Shown here in pieces: positions 16,581 to 24,624 of a stretch of DNA of 34,745 nucleotides. Source of the stretch: an uncultured Chitinophagales bacterium (GTDB taxonomy: Bacteria; Bacteroidota; Bacteroidia; Chitinophagales; UBA2359). The position numbers were made by a program, and so were the translations under genes. The notes below the pieces were generated by a model. It was not told the DNA's origin. It ran no database searches and worked only from the letters and a program-made list of their open reading frames with translations. Numbering within the stretch: the stretch's first letter is position 1; each line of letters starts with the position of its first letter. The stretch is from the NCBI GenBank assembly GCA_937927195.1, contig CALBCY010000139.1, forward strand, positions 1 to 34,745, written 5' to 3'.

Positions 16581-17375
16581 ATGAAACAGTATTTCGATTT
16601 ATTGAACACAATAATGGACACAGGTCTGGACAAGGGAGATAGAACAGGAGTCGGTACCAGAAGTATTTTTGGATACCAAATGCGTTTCGATCTAAGCGAA
16701 GGTTTCCCATTGCTAACAACAAAGAAAATTCATGTCAAGTCGGTGATTTACGAATTGTTGTGGTTTTTGAAAGGTTCGACCAATGTGAAATACTTGCAGG
16801 ACAATGGTGTACGTATATGGAATGAATGGGCAGATGAAAATGGAGAGTTAGGCCCAGTTTATGGAAAACAATGGCGTTCATGGGAGGCGACGAGCGGTGA
16901 AAGCATCGATCAGATTACTGAACTTATCAATCGCTTAAAAACTAGCCCAAACAGTCGCAGGCATTTGGTCTCGGCTTGGAATCCAGCTGACGTGTCAAAA
17001 ATGGCTTTGCCACCATGTCATTGTCTCTTCCAATTTTATGTGGGTGACGGTAAATTAAGTTGTCAATTGTATCAAAGGTCAGCCGATTGCTTTTTGGGCG
17101 TTCCATTCAATATTGCATCTTATGCATTGTTGACCATGATGGTTGCTCAAGTTTGTGATTTGCAAGCAGGAACATTTGTTCACACATTTGGCGATGCACA
17201 CATTTACAACAATCATTTTGATCAGGTGAAATTGCAATTGAGCAGAGATATTAAAACCCTGCCAACAGTTGAGATTAACCCTGAAATCAAAGATATATTT
17301 AATTTCACATTTGAAGATTTTACCATAAAAAATTACGATCCGCATCCATTGATAAGAGGAAAGGTTGCGGTTTGA
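16581..17375 (+). CDS. thyA: thymidylate synthase ThyA
   Basis: ThyA converts dUMP to dTMP using 5,10-methylenetetrahydrofolate and releases dihydrofolate, which the downstream FolA reduces again. At 264 aa it has the same length as the E. coli enzyme. The active-site cysteine is C146 within [13 protein letters not shown]. The phosphate-binding [18 protein letters not shown] (21-38), [10 protein letters not shown] (126-135) and [17 protein letters not shown] (165-181) segments are intact. The thyA-folA pairing is a classical functional neighbourhood. A palindromic 108-bp leader separates it from folA. Confidence 0.98.
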   Translation: MKQYFDLLNTIMDTGLDKGDRTGVGTRSIFGYQMRFDLSEGFPLLTTKKIHVKSVIYELLWFLKGSTNVKYLQDNGVRIWNEWADENGELGPVYGKQWRSWEATSGESIDQITELINRLKTSPNSRRHLVSAWNPADVSKMALPPCHCLFQFYVGDGKLSCQLYQRSADCFLGVPFNIASYALLTMMVAQVCDLQAGTFVHTFGDAHIYNNHFDQVKLQLSRDIKTLPTVEINPEIKDIFNFTFEDFTIKNYDPHPLIRGKVAV

Positions 17376-17393
17376 GTATAAGGTTTAAGGTAT

Positions 17394-17474
17394 AAGCCTT
17401 TGGCCATTAGCCTTTGGCTGTTAGCAATTAATGAAAACAAAATGCCAAAGGCCAAAGGCCAAAGGCTAAAAGCC
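17394..17474 (+). repeat. GCCAAAG/CTTTGGC inverted and tandem repeat in the thyA-folA gap
   Basis: The left arm (17394-17418) contains CTTTGGC twice. The right arm (17444-17474) contains GCCAAAG three times in tandem and continues as GCTAAAAGCC. The arms are complementary over about 18-20 positions and would fold into a long hairpin ending 10 bp before the folA start codon. Confidence 0.75.
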
Positions 17475-17483
17475 CAAAAAAGC

Positions 17484-17984
17484 ATGATCACTTCAGCCAT
17501 AGCCGCTTATTCTAAAAACCGTTGCATTGGCAAAAACAAGGACATCCCTTGGTCTGTCCCAGCGGATATGAAATATTTCATGAATACCACAAGGGATCAC
17601 CACATCATATCTGGCCGCATAAACTTTGAAGCAATGGGTTTGCTAAAAAGACGAACCAACATTATAGTTACCCGAAATGAAAATTACAGGGCGCAAGGGG
17701 CCGTCGTTGTCCATTCCATTCAGGAAGGGATTGAATTAGCACGATTTAATGGTGAATCAGAAACATTTGTCATTGGAGGTGGACAAATCTATAAAATGGC
17801 TTTAGAGCTAGATCTTATTGATCGCTTGTACATCACAGAATTGGACTTGGAAGTAGACAATTGTGAAGTCCATTTTCCAGAGTTTGATTTGACAAAATGG
17901 GAACTAAAATCCGAGAGAGAAGGTGTCTTGGATGAGCGCAATACCATCGCTCAAACTTATTTTGTATACGAGCGCAAAAAATAA
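17484..17984 (+). CDS. folA: dihydrofolate reductase FolA
   Basis: FolA reduces dihydrofolate to tetrahydrofolate with NADPH, closing the cycle with ThyA. The 166-aa product starting at 17484 begins MITSAIAAYSKNRCIGKNKD, the usual DHFR start. The frame is open back to 17400, but that extension is translated repeat sequence (MPKAKGQRLKAQ..) and is rejected. Visible features are the Met20-loop region IGKNKDIPWSVP (15-26), the catalytic acid D28 in PADMKYF, SGRINFEAMG (43-52) and the cofactor-binding FVIGGGQIYKMAL (95-107). The length is normal. Confidence 0.95.
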   Translation: MITSAIAAYSKNRCIGKNKDIPWSVPADMKYFMNTTRDHHIISGRINFEAMGLLKRRTNIIVTRNENYRAQGAVVVHSIQEGIELARFNGESETFVIGGGQIYKMALELDLIDRLYITELDLEVDNCEVHFPEFDLTKWELKSEREGVLDERNTIAQTYFVYERKK

Positions 17985-18007
17985 ATTAAGTATTTAATTC
18001 CAATACT

Positions 18008-18985
18008 TTAACTCATTGTAAACAAATCTGCCTGAATGGCTTCTTCTGTTAATTGTGGAATAAAATCTCCTTCTTGCATTTCAGAAAATTCAACCTTGTC
18101 AATGAAATCGGTCATGACTTCCTTGAATTCTTCATTGTAATCATCTGAGAAAATTACATGAGTGGCTCCCTTAAATAAATGCAGTTTAGAAAATCTTGCT
18201 TTGTTCATAGAGAACAGCGAGATGGTCGTTTCAGCTGGAACCAATAGCTCTGAATCTCCACCCAGCATTAACAATGGCGCATCGGACAATTGAAGGAAAT
18301 CTCCTGGATGCATTTTATCTTCCATATACCCAATCAATTGCTGCCCTAAAGGTACAATCAAGTGTGCAGCGACTTGAGGAACATAGAACATTTTTAATCC
18401 ACTTTGAACAACTTCAAACAAATGTCTGTAGCAGGATTCCAATACCAAAAATTTGAAATCTTTGATTTCTTCCAATGCATAACAAATAGTTGCAGCACCC
18501 ATTGAATGCCCATGTGCAGCGATGTAATTGATGCCAAGTGATTTTAAGTAGTAGTACCAAGAGATTAAATCTAGTTTTTCATGCCAACCAAATGAAATTC
18601 TATCCCCTTCGCTTTGGCCAGTAGCTCTTAAGTCGGGCATCAAAACCGAATAGCCTTGTGAAAGATAAATTTCTGCTTTTTTTATATTATTGCTTCGATC
18701 ATTTCCTCGACCACTGAGGAGAATAACCATTTTAGGCGAATTGTTGTCGAGCAACCAAGCGGATAGTTTTACACCATCTTCTGCTAAAATTTCAACATTG
18801 CGAATCGGAATTCCATTGATGTCCTTGATGCGCACCAATGGAAGGCTTGATCTTTTTGAATATGAATGCACAGCGTAAACAACAATCCCTGCTGACGCAC
18901 TTAATGCAGCACCAATTGTCCCCATCAATAAGTTTCTCGCAAATTTTCTGCTAATCATATTTCCAAAGTCGTTTTTGTCAGGCAT
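18008..18985 (-). CDS. membrane-anchored alpha/beta hydrolase
   Basis: This 325-aa serine hydrolase carries an N-terminal hydrophobic segment (about 18-38) likely to anchor it to the inner membrane. The catalytic triad is visible: nucleophile S161 in GHSMGA (159-164), acid D244 in LGGDSELLVP and H276 in GATHVIF. The oxyanion strand is MVILLSGRGND (86-96). It resembles the BEM46/YfhR-type alpha/beta-fold hydrolases. The substrate is unknown; an acyl ester or peptide is possible. It converges with folA, with only a 23-bp gap, and has a leftward -7 box 22 bp upstream. A second ATG ten codons in (MISRKF) is an alternative start. Confidence 0.85.
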   Translation of the reverse strand: MPDKNDFGNMISRKFARNLLMGTIGAALSASAGIVVYAVHSYSKRSSLPLVRIKDINGIPIRNVEILAEDGVKLSAWLLDNNSPKMVILLSGRGNDRSNNIKKAEIYLSQGYSVLMPDLRATGQSEGDRISFGWHEKLDLISWYYYLKSLGINYIAAHGHSMGAATICYALEEIKDFKFLVLESCYRHLFEVVQSGLKMFYVPQVAAHLIVPLGQQLIGYMEDKMHPGDFLQLSDAPLLMLGGDSELLVPAETTISLFSMNKARFSKLHLFKGATHVIFSDDYNEEFKEVMTDFIDKVEFSEMQEGDFIPQLTEEAIQADLFTMS

Positions 18986-19007
18986 CGTCGCCTGAAGAAT
19001 ATCCTTA

Positions 19008-19015
19008 CAAAATTA
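19008..19015 (-). promoter_or_regulatory. Bacteroidota -7 box for the minus-strand hydrolase gene
   Basis: On the minus strand TAATTTTG matches TAnnTTTG and lies 22 bp before the hydrolase ATG. No good -33 TTG is seen at 17-23 bp. Confidence 0.4.
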
Positions 19016-19222
19016 AGCCTTTTCGATCAAAGCTTAAAATTTCATTCAAATGATTCTTCTATTAGAATAATAAAATGCTGTTGGGTTTAGTCTTATTCCA
19101 GCCTGGCCTACATAAAAACAACTCATTTCACCAAAAAACGATTCCCTAAAACGCTGAATTTTTCAAATAAAATTATTTTGAAATTATAAATTATTGGAAT
19201 AAACCCTATTTTAGGATAGTTA

Positions 19223-20311
19223 ATGAAAAAAATCAGACGTAAACAAGCCCATTGCCTCAACTGTGATTATTCTTTCACAGATAGCGAAATACGATATTGC
19301 CCAAAATGTGGACAGGAGAATTCCGATAAACGAGTGAGTTTCGGAACACTGATCATGGACTTTTTGGGCGATTATTTCACATTCGATAGCCGCTTGTTTC
19401 GTTCAGTGGGACGATTGCTTATTTCACCAGGATATCTATCACTCGCTTTCAATGAAGGTAAAAGAGTGCCGTATATTCCTCCATTGCGTATGTTTTTATT
19501 GACTGGTGTAATATTTTTTACCATCCTTTCTTATCAATATAATCATCTTAGTTTAGGCAATTTTATAGCAAATGGCGAAGAGATTAGCCTTTCTGAAATT
19601 AGTGAGGAGAATATAGTGGAGGCAATAAAATCGGATGCAATCAAGGAGGTGGAGCTTAAATTGGTCACAGAGACGGATGAAGCAAGAAGAAAGGAACTGC
19701 TGGAATCAATTGACTCCATAAAGCAATATGGAATCAACGAAATGGAAAATGATACCAATAGTACATCTATGCAACTGGGCAAGGATTCTATTAATTTTAA
19801 TTTTGGAAAATTTTTACGCTGGTCTAAAGAATTAGAACCAGAGCTTGTGGCAGATTCTTTGAAAATAAAAGCTCCAATTTTTCGGAGGTTGGCCATTCAA
19901 TCTGCCAAGGTAGTCAAAAATTCAGGGGGCTCTTTGGTTAGTTATTTTTTAGGCCAACTTTCCATCATGGTTTTGATAATGGTCCCCATTGTTGCATTGC
20001 TATTGAAAATCTTGTATGTCAGGCATCGTGAATTTTTCTATGTAGACCATTTGGTTTTCACCTTTCATATTCACAGCTTTCTTTATGTGATGCTGGCAGT
20101 TTTCTTGTTGGCCGCCATTTGGATTCCAGTAAATTCTTTAAAAATTCTATTCTTATTAGTTCTTGTTTATATATTTTTTGCTTTGAAAAATGTTTACAAG
20201 CAAAAAATAGGAAAAACTTTTATGAAATTTTTTGTGATGGGCATTTTGTACCTAATTTGCTCCCTTGTTTTTATTCTCCTTACTTTTGGCTTTTCATTCC
20301 TAATGTTTTAG
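19223..20311 (+). CDS. DUF3667 family zinc-ribbon membrane protein
   Basis: This 362-aa protein has an N-terminal zinc ribbon (C11-x2-C14 and C26-x2-C29), followed by the DUF3667 signature region (RLFRSVGRLLISPGYLSLAF, then GKRVPYIPPLRMFLL). A first membrane segment lies around 88-106. A charged central stretch of about 120 residues follows, then four hydrophobic segments towards the C-terminus. The family is largely restricted to Bacteroidota and has no established function. It precedes murB by 21 bp on the same strand, so the two are probably co-transcribed. The 237-bp divergent region upstream also serves the hydrolase gene. Confidence 0.85.
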   Translation: MKKIRRKQAHCLNCDYSFTDSEIRYCPKCGQENSDKRVSFGTLIMDFLGDYFTFDSRLFRSVGRLLISPGYLSLAFNEGKRVPYIPPLRMFLLTGVIFFTILSYQYNHLSLGNFIANGEEISLSEISEENIVEAIKSDAIKEVELKLVTETDEARRKELLESIDSIKQYGINEMENDTNSTSMQLGKDSINFNFGKFLRWSKELEPELVADSLKIKAPIFRRLAIQSAKVVKNSGGSLVSYFLGQLSIMVLIMVPIVALLLKILYVRHREFFYVDHLVFTFHIHSFLYVMLAVFLLAAIWIPVNSLKILFLLVLVYIFFALKNVYKQKIGKTFMKFFVMGILYLICSLVFILLTFGFSFLMF

Positions 20312-20332
20312 TCAATTGTTAATTTTTTCAAA

Positions 20333-21358
20333 ATGCTTATTCTAGAAAACTTCCCCCTCGGTTCATACAACACCTTTGGTATTTATTCCTGGACCAAATA
20401 CTTCGTGCCTGTATATGATGTCGAAGATATTCAGGAGTTAATTGAATCAAAAAAAACGCTTGGACAGCAACAATTTGTTTTGGGCGGAGGAAGCAATGTG
20501 CTTTTTACGAAAGATTTTGATGGCTGGATTTTGAAAAATGAAATGAAAGGTTTCGATAAAATTAAAGAAAATGAAAGCCATGTTTGGGTAGAATGCCAAG
20601 GCGGTGAAAATTGGCATCAGGTGGTTTTGAAATGCGTAAAAAGAAACTGGGCTGGGATAGAAAATCTTTCGCTCATTCCCGGTTCTGTCGGTGCTTCGCC
20701 CATCCAAAATATTGGTGCTTATGGAGTGGAATTGACCGATGTTTTTGAATCGCTATTGGCCATTGATTTATCGAATGGAGCCTTGGTGAAATTTGATAAA
20801 GCAGATTGTCAATTTGCTTATCGAGAAAGTGTTTTTAAAAACGCTTTGAAAGGAAAATATTTCATCCTTTCTATTGTTATGAAATTGCAGAAAAATCCTG
20901 AATTATCTGACTTTAAATTATCGTATGGCGCCATTCAAAAGAGACTGGATGAAAAAAATATCGACGAACTGAATGTTAAAGTGATCAGTGATACCATTTG
21001 TGAAATAAGAAACAGCAAATTACCCAATCCTTCAGACTTGGGAAACACGGGCAGCTTTTTCAAAAATGCCATTGTTGAAAAAAGTGTTTTTGAAAGCTTA
21101 AAATCTGAGTTCCCTGAAATTCCATCCTATCCTGCTGCTAGGGATAGTGTCAAAATTCCAACGGCTTGGTTGATTGAGCAAGCGGGATGGAAAGGCAAAA
21201 GAAAAGGGCAGGTTGGTGTGTACCAATCTCATGCCCTTGTTCTTGTTAATTACGGTTTGTCTACCGGCAAAGAAGTTTTCGATTTTTCACAATCAATCAT
21301 CGAATCAGTCAATCAAAAGTTTGGAATTGTGATTGAGCGAGAGGTCAATGTCTTGTGA
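20333..21358 (+). CDS. murB: UDP-N-acetylenolpyruvoylglucosamine reductase MurB
   Basis: MurB uses FAD and NADPH to make UDP-N-acetylmuramate, the second committed step of peptidoglycan precursor synthesis. The 341-aa length and the sequence resemble the E. coli type I enzyme. The FAD-binding part includes VLGGGSNVLFT (49-59) and IPGSVGASPIQNIGAYGVEL (115-134). YRESVFK holds R164. The proton-donor serine S241 sits in GNTGSFFKN, and the C-terminal catalytic glutamate E337 in EREVNVL. The stop codon lies at the edge of a degenerate copy of a 17-bp tandem repeat that follows. Confidence 0.96.
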   Translation: MLILENFPLGSYNTFGIYSWTKYFVPVYDVEDIQELIESKKTLGQQQFVLGGGSNVLFTKDFDGWILKNEMKGFDKIKENESHVWVECQGGENWHQVVLKCVKRNWAGIENLSLIPGSVGASPIQNIGAYGVELTDVFESLLAIDLSNGALVKFDKADCQFAYRESVFKNALKGKYFILSIVMKLQKNPELSDFKLSYGAIQKRLDEKNIDELNVKVISDTICEIRNSKLPNPSDLGNTGSFFKNAIVEKSVFESLKSEFPEIPSYPAARDSVKIPTAWLIEQAGWKGKRKGQVGVYQSHALVLVNYGLSTGKEVFDFSQSIIESVNQKFGIVIEREVNVL

Positions 21359-21392
21359 TTTCTGTCTTGAGATTTTTTCTGTCTTGAGATTT
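21359..21392. repeat. perfect 17-bp tandem duplication between murB and the DUF2807 gene
   Basis: TTTCTGTCTTGAGATTT occurs twice head-to-tail (21359-21375, 21376-21392). A degenerate relative, GTCTTGTGATT, covers the murB stop codon just upstream. Confidence 0.85.
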
Positions 21393-21401
21393 ATAGAAAT
21401 T

Positions 21402-22127
21402 CTACAAATTACCGTCTACCAATTTTCCAGAACCTGAAATGTTTACATTGATAGCTGGGTAACCTCTGTAATAAACACTTCCCGATCCCAATATTTTCAC
21501 ATCGAGGTTTTCAATGGCATTTACTTCAATACTCCCAGATGCATTAATTTTTACATCCGATTCAGTTGTTATTAGGTCAAAATTATTGACTTTTCCAGAG
21601 CCGGTAATGTTTATAATTTGTTCTGTACAAGTTCCTCCAATTTGTACGTCTCCAGATCCATCAATATCGATGTCAATTTTATTGGCCGTTATCAGTCCAT
21701 TGCCATACAAATCGCCGGAGCCATTGATGTCAATGTTGAAATCTTCCATCGTGAAATCATCTTGCATAAAAACATCACCAGAACTTTTTAGTTTGATTTC
21801 TTTTAGAGAGGGGAGTGTAATGGTGATTTTCAAATCATCAAAATCGAAACAACGGCCATCCGCATCAATTTTCCAATGGTTATCGTTTACATCAGTTTTT
21901 ATGGCATCAATTAGATTGCCATGCCCTTCTATTTCAACTTTTTGATCTGGGCCTTCCAAGACGGTTACGTCAAGAGCGCGGTCGAGGGTGAAGCTGTCAA
22001 AACTTTCAAGTTCTAGTGTTCTGGTTTCAATGGTTCCGATGCCATCTTCGCAATCCAAAACTTCATCGCAACTGCTGAAACCAATTGCACAAAACATAAA
22101 TAAGAATAGGTAATTTAACTTTTTCAT
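21402..22127 (-). CDS. DUF2807 (head GIN domain) lipoprotein
   Basis: This 241-aa probable lipoprotein has the N-terminus MKKLNYLFLFMFCAIGFSSC, giving a lipobox ending at C20. It is followed by acidic residues (DE), which in Bacteroidota can act as a surface-export signal. The rest is the repetitive beta-rich DUF2807 domain: recurring SGSG/DGSGD turns (IDINGSGDLYG, IDIDGSGDVQIGG, NITGSGKV, KILGSGSVYY, NISGSGKL) suggest a right-handed beta-solenoid. Such proteins are common in Bacteroidota and usually have unknown, possibly adhesive or envelope, roles. It converges with murB. Confidence 0.85.
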   Translation of the reverse strand: MKKLNYLFLFMFCAIGFSSCDEVLDCEDGIGTIETRTLELESFDSFTLDRALDVTVLEGPDQKVEIEGHGNLIDAIKTDVNDNHWKIDADGRCFDFDDLKITITLPSLKEIKLKSSGDVFMQDDFTMEDFNIDINGSGDLYGNGLITANKIDIDIDGSGDVQIGGTCTEQIINITGSGKVNNFDLITTESDVKINASGSIEVNAIENLDVKILGSGSVYYRGYPAINVNISGSGKLVDGNL

Positions 22128-22267
22128 GATGAGTGTTTTTTTTAAAGACGACTCAGAAAAGAAAAAGTTGGAAATTAGATGAATTTTTTTTTGTACGCAG
22201 CGGACTTTCGTGTGGTCTTATGCTATTGGTGCGATTGGGCGGCATTCCGAATTCGCCTCTGTAGGTA

Positions 22268-22299
22268 TCGAACCGTCGAACCGTCGAACCGTCGAACCG
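22268..22299. repeat. four perfect tandem copies of TCGAACCG
   Basis: There are four uninterrupted 8-bp units, followed by the start of a fifth (TC). Slippage-prone repeats of this kind vary in copy number between strains. Confidence 0.95.
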
Positions 22300-22408
22300 T
22301 CTTGCCTTAGCCCTAGTTGTTGGTACGAACTACATTCGCCTTCGGCTCATTTGGTCTGTTGGATTTTTTTTTAAGATCATTGTCCTCTTTTCTTACAAAG
22401 CATAAAGC

Positions 22409-22423
22409 CGGGCTGGCGTACCA
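22409..22423. repeat. dispersed motif CGGGCTGGCGTnCCA, copy 1
   Basis: A 15-nt motif with one mismatch is shared with 24488-24502. Both copies are intergenic and lie on either side of the EEP gene. Confidence 0.5.
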
Positions 22424-22462
22424 CAGCCGAAGCGAATGCCGCGCCCCAACCCCAGCCGCACC

Positions 22463-24199
22463 CTAATAGCCCAATTCTGCCGGCGTCAAAAACGTTCTAT
22501 TGTTGTACCAAAGGTCGTAATCGGTCGTTTGGATAACGCCATCCATGTTTGTATCAGGCAGGTCGTAAATATTCAATACGGCTGGTGTTGCCCTCCAATC
22601 GTCTCTATCTGTTGTTTGTATGGTCAAATCCTGATTGATGTCTCCTGCCAGCATTACAGCTTTACCAGAAACCATTTTTAACTGGTTTGGACTTGTATTG
22701 TAAAATGCTTTAGAACTTGCACTTGAAAAGTCATAGGTGATTGTCAAATTTGCTGGTGTGAGAACAGCGCTCATCACATCTGCGTGATTCCTATGGCGAA
22801 TGACAAAATATAAATCACTGGCCAAAGGTAAATTGGTGAACTGAAGATCAGAAAATCCATCGGTATCTGTGATGCTTCCATCATTGTGTAAAAGACCAGC
22901 TCTTTGACCGATTCTGCTTGCAGTGGAGGTGCCACTTCTTAATTCTACCAAAACCCAATCCACTACTGTTGAAGGAAAGCTGCTGACAGTTTCTGTCCCA
23001 GCATAATTATATGGAGCAACACTGTAAGGATGACTCAAAGGCAATAGACCTTTTGAATTTAGGTCAGTTCTCATCAAACCACTCGAAGGAAGAAAGGCGC
23101 CTTCTAGAAAGACGGTAAGATCCATGTTAATCGTAGAGAATCCAACATCTGGATAGTCAATGTCAAATTGGGCTGTTACAGGATAATGATCTGACATTTC
23201 ATGAAGAGCTACCTTTAATGGATGTGATCCATTTAGCGCACTTCCGTCTAAAACTTCGGAAGAACCAAAAATATCATAACTGTTGTTAATGTAAGTGACA
23301 TTGTTTGTCCCAGAATAGCTGCTGCCATCCATTAAAATGAAATCGAAACGATCATCCAAGCCGCCTGTTGCACCACCATTGCTATTGGGTATGCCGGAGT
23401 TTGACGACCTTGTCGATTGTGTAAATTTAGTTATGGAAGCGTTTGTTCCTTTATTCCACGGACCAACCACATCAACAAAACCACTGTTTATAAACTCACC
23501 GTAACCTGGTTCAATGTATCCGTTCCCATCTGTATCTGTAGACCAATCGTCGTCATAAAAATTGCAGTCACCCCCAATGATTACATTTCTGTCTGCTGGC
23601 ATGGTGGCTACAAAATCAGTGAAATCTTCTACGCCATTCAGTCTTCTGTCTTTGTCAGGAATGGCATTTCCATCCATGCCATCTGTTCCAGCTTTTAAAT
23701 GGATGCTAAAGAAATCCAAGTAAACGGTATCATTGTGAACCGCTAAGTTCGGATCATTGGCAAACACACGGTAATGTGTTGCAGGCCGTGGAGTAAGATT
23801 GCTAAAGCTTCCAAAATAATCGGCATTGACTCGCGGAACATCTAGTTGACTTACAAAAGTCAACTTAGCAGTATTGTAAAAAAACATATTGCCTAAGCCA
23901 GACCATTGGTTATAAATGGGCGCTTTTGCATAGGTGATTCCATTGGAATTGTTGTTCAACGAATCCAATAATAAATTGGCACCTGTGTTTGATTTTAATT
24001 CTTGGATGACTATTGCATCTGCTTGATAATCTTCTGTAATTTGCCTGAAAAGACCTGCTCTGTATTCATTGTCAGAAGAATTTGTAGAAGGATAATTAAG
24101 AATATTATAGGTCATGAAATTGATTTGCTCGTCTTGTCCATGAAGTTGGAAAGCAGCAAAAAAAAGACATAGATATATTATGAAGGGTTTCGATTGCAT
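22463..24199 (-). CDS. secreted endonuclease/exonuclease/phosphatase (EEP) family protein with dockerin-like C-terminus
   Basis: This 578-aa protein starts at the ATG at 24199 (MQSKPFIIYLCLFFAAFQLHG), which gives a proper signal peptide. The longer frame to 24265 adds 22 non-signal residues. The EEP fold is evident: FMTYNILNYP near the mature N-terminus, the metal-binding glutamate in IVIQELKSN, the GGDCNFYDDDW catalytic Asp/Asn pair and the terminal SDHYPV histidine motif. The family cleaves phosphodiesters (DNase I-like) or phosphomonoesters. A C-terminal module follows, with two Asp/Asn-rich calcium-loop-like repeats (GDINQDLTIQTTDRDDW and DTNMDGVIQTTDYDLW) resembling type I dockerin halves. 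No standard T9SS C-terminal domain is obvious. A likely role is extracellular nucleic-acid or phosphate scavenging. Confidence 0.82.
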   Translation of the reverse strand: MQSKPFIIYLCLFFAAFQLHGQDEQINFMTYNILNYPSTNSSDNEYRAGLFRQITEDYQADAIVIQELKSNTGANLLLDSLNNNSNGITYAKAPIYNQWSGLGNMFFYNTAKLTFVSQLDVPRVNADYFGSFSNLTPRPATHYRVFANDPNLAVHNDTVYLDFFSIHLKAGTDGMDGNAIPDKDRRLNGVEDFTDFVATMPADRNVIIGGDCNFYDDDWSTDTDGNGYIEPGYGEFINSGFVDVVGPWNKGTNASITKFTQSTRSSNSGIPNSNGGATGGLDDRFDFILMDGSSYSGTNNVTYINNSYDIFGSSEVLDGSALNGSHPLKVALHEMSDHYPVTAQFDIDYPDVGFSTINMDLTVFLEGAFLPSSGLMRTDLNSKGLLPLSHPYSVAPYNYAGTETVSSFPSTVVDWVLVELRSGTSTASRIGQRAGLLHNDGSITDTDGFSDLQFTNLPLASDLYFVIRHRNHADVMSAVLTPANLTITYDFSSASSKAFYNTSPNQLKMVSGKAVMLAGDINQDLTIQTTDRDDWRATPAVLNIYDLPDTNMDGVIQTTDYDLWYNNRTFLTPAELGY

Positions 24200-24415
24200 A
24201 TGTAAGTAAAATTCTATTTGAGTTAATTTCAAGACTTGTTTTTGGGTTGAACAAAAACAAACCATTGATCCACAGCATGCTAAGATAGCTATACCTTAAT
24301 ACATTGGGGCAAAAATAATGCTAAAGGTTGCACAGTTTAACAGATGTAAATATTAATTAGGATTAAAATCAGGTCATTCTGTCGGCAGCTGACATTTGTT
24401 TGGAGATGCAGCATT

Positions 24416-24448
24416 AAAAAATCTCTGAATTGCAACGAAGAGATTTTT
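24416..24448 (-). terminator. rho-independent terminator of aarF
   Basis: Perfect 10-bp arms AAAAATCTCT and AGAGATTTTT (24417-24426 and 24439-24448) enclose a 12-nt loop. On the minus strand the hairpin runs into a six-T tract. It lies about 180 bp after the aarF stop. Confidence 0.6.
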
Positions 24449-24487
24449 AAAAACACACGTGGTTCCCCGCCGGGATAGAAAACGTAT

Positions 24488-24502
24488 CGGGCTGGCGTTC
24501 CA
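24488..24502. repeat. dispersed motif CGGGCTGGCGTnCCA, copy 2
   Basis: Matches 22409-22423 except for one base. It sits in a small GC-rich island otherwise unlike its AT-rich surroundings. Confidence 0.5.
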
Positions 24503-24624
24503 GTTAAAGTAGGCTCTGTCGAGGCTTTCTAACAAAATTGTTTTGAAAATGTCAAAGTGGCAAACGGACAGTTATTAATTTTGTATCCCTTAAAGCCAAT
24601 TGTAAAAAAGGCCAAAAAGCATTC

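Larger units (their letters stand above)
22235..22450. mobile_element. MITE-like intergenic element with terminal inverted repeats
   Basis: GCGGCATTC (22239-22247) and GAATGCCGC (22434-22442) are perfect inverted copies about 200 bp apart. The match extends outwards as TTGGG/CCCCAA with a short indel. Inside lie four tandem TCGAACCG units, CGCCTTCGGC and the motif CGGGCTGGCGT, which recurs elsewhere in the window. No coding capacity or target-site duplication is obvious. The composition is richer in G+C than the surroundings. Confidence 0.45.
22128..22462. other. intergenic stretch holding a MITE-like element
   Basis: These 335 bp separate two minus-strand genes. Most of it is the GC-richer element at 22235-22450 listed separately. 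The remainder is AT-rich presumed promoter DNA for the DUF2807 gene. I see no ORF of protein-like character. Confidence 0.6.
24200..24624. other. intergenic stretch between aarF and the EEP gene
   Basis: These 425 bp contain the aarF terminator hairpin (24416-24448) and a GC-richer patch around 24455-24530 with CCGGGATAG and the dispersed motif at 24488. A possible leftward -7 box TATTTTTG (24317-24310) could serve the EEP gene. No credible ORF is present. Confidence 0.5.

Noticed and set aside
17400-17483. 28-residue N-terminal extension of FolA
   Set aside because: It is translated from the GCCAAAG repeat region. DHFR homologues begin at the internal Met (17484).
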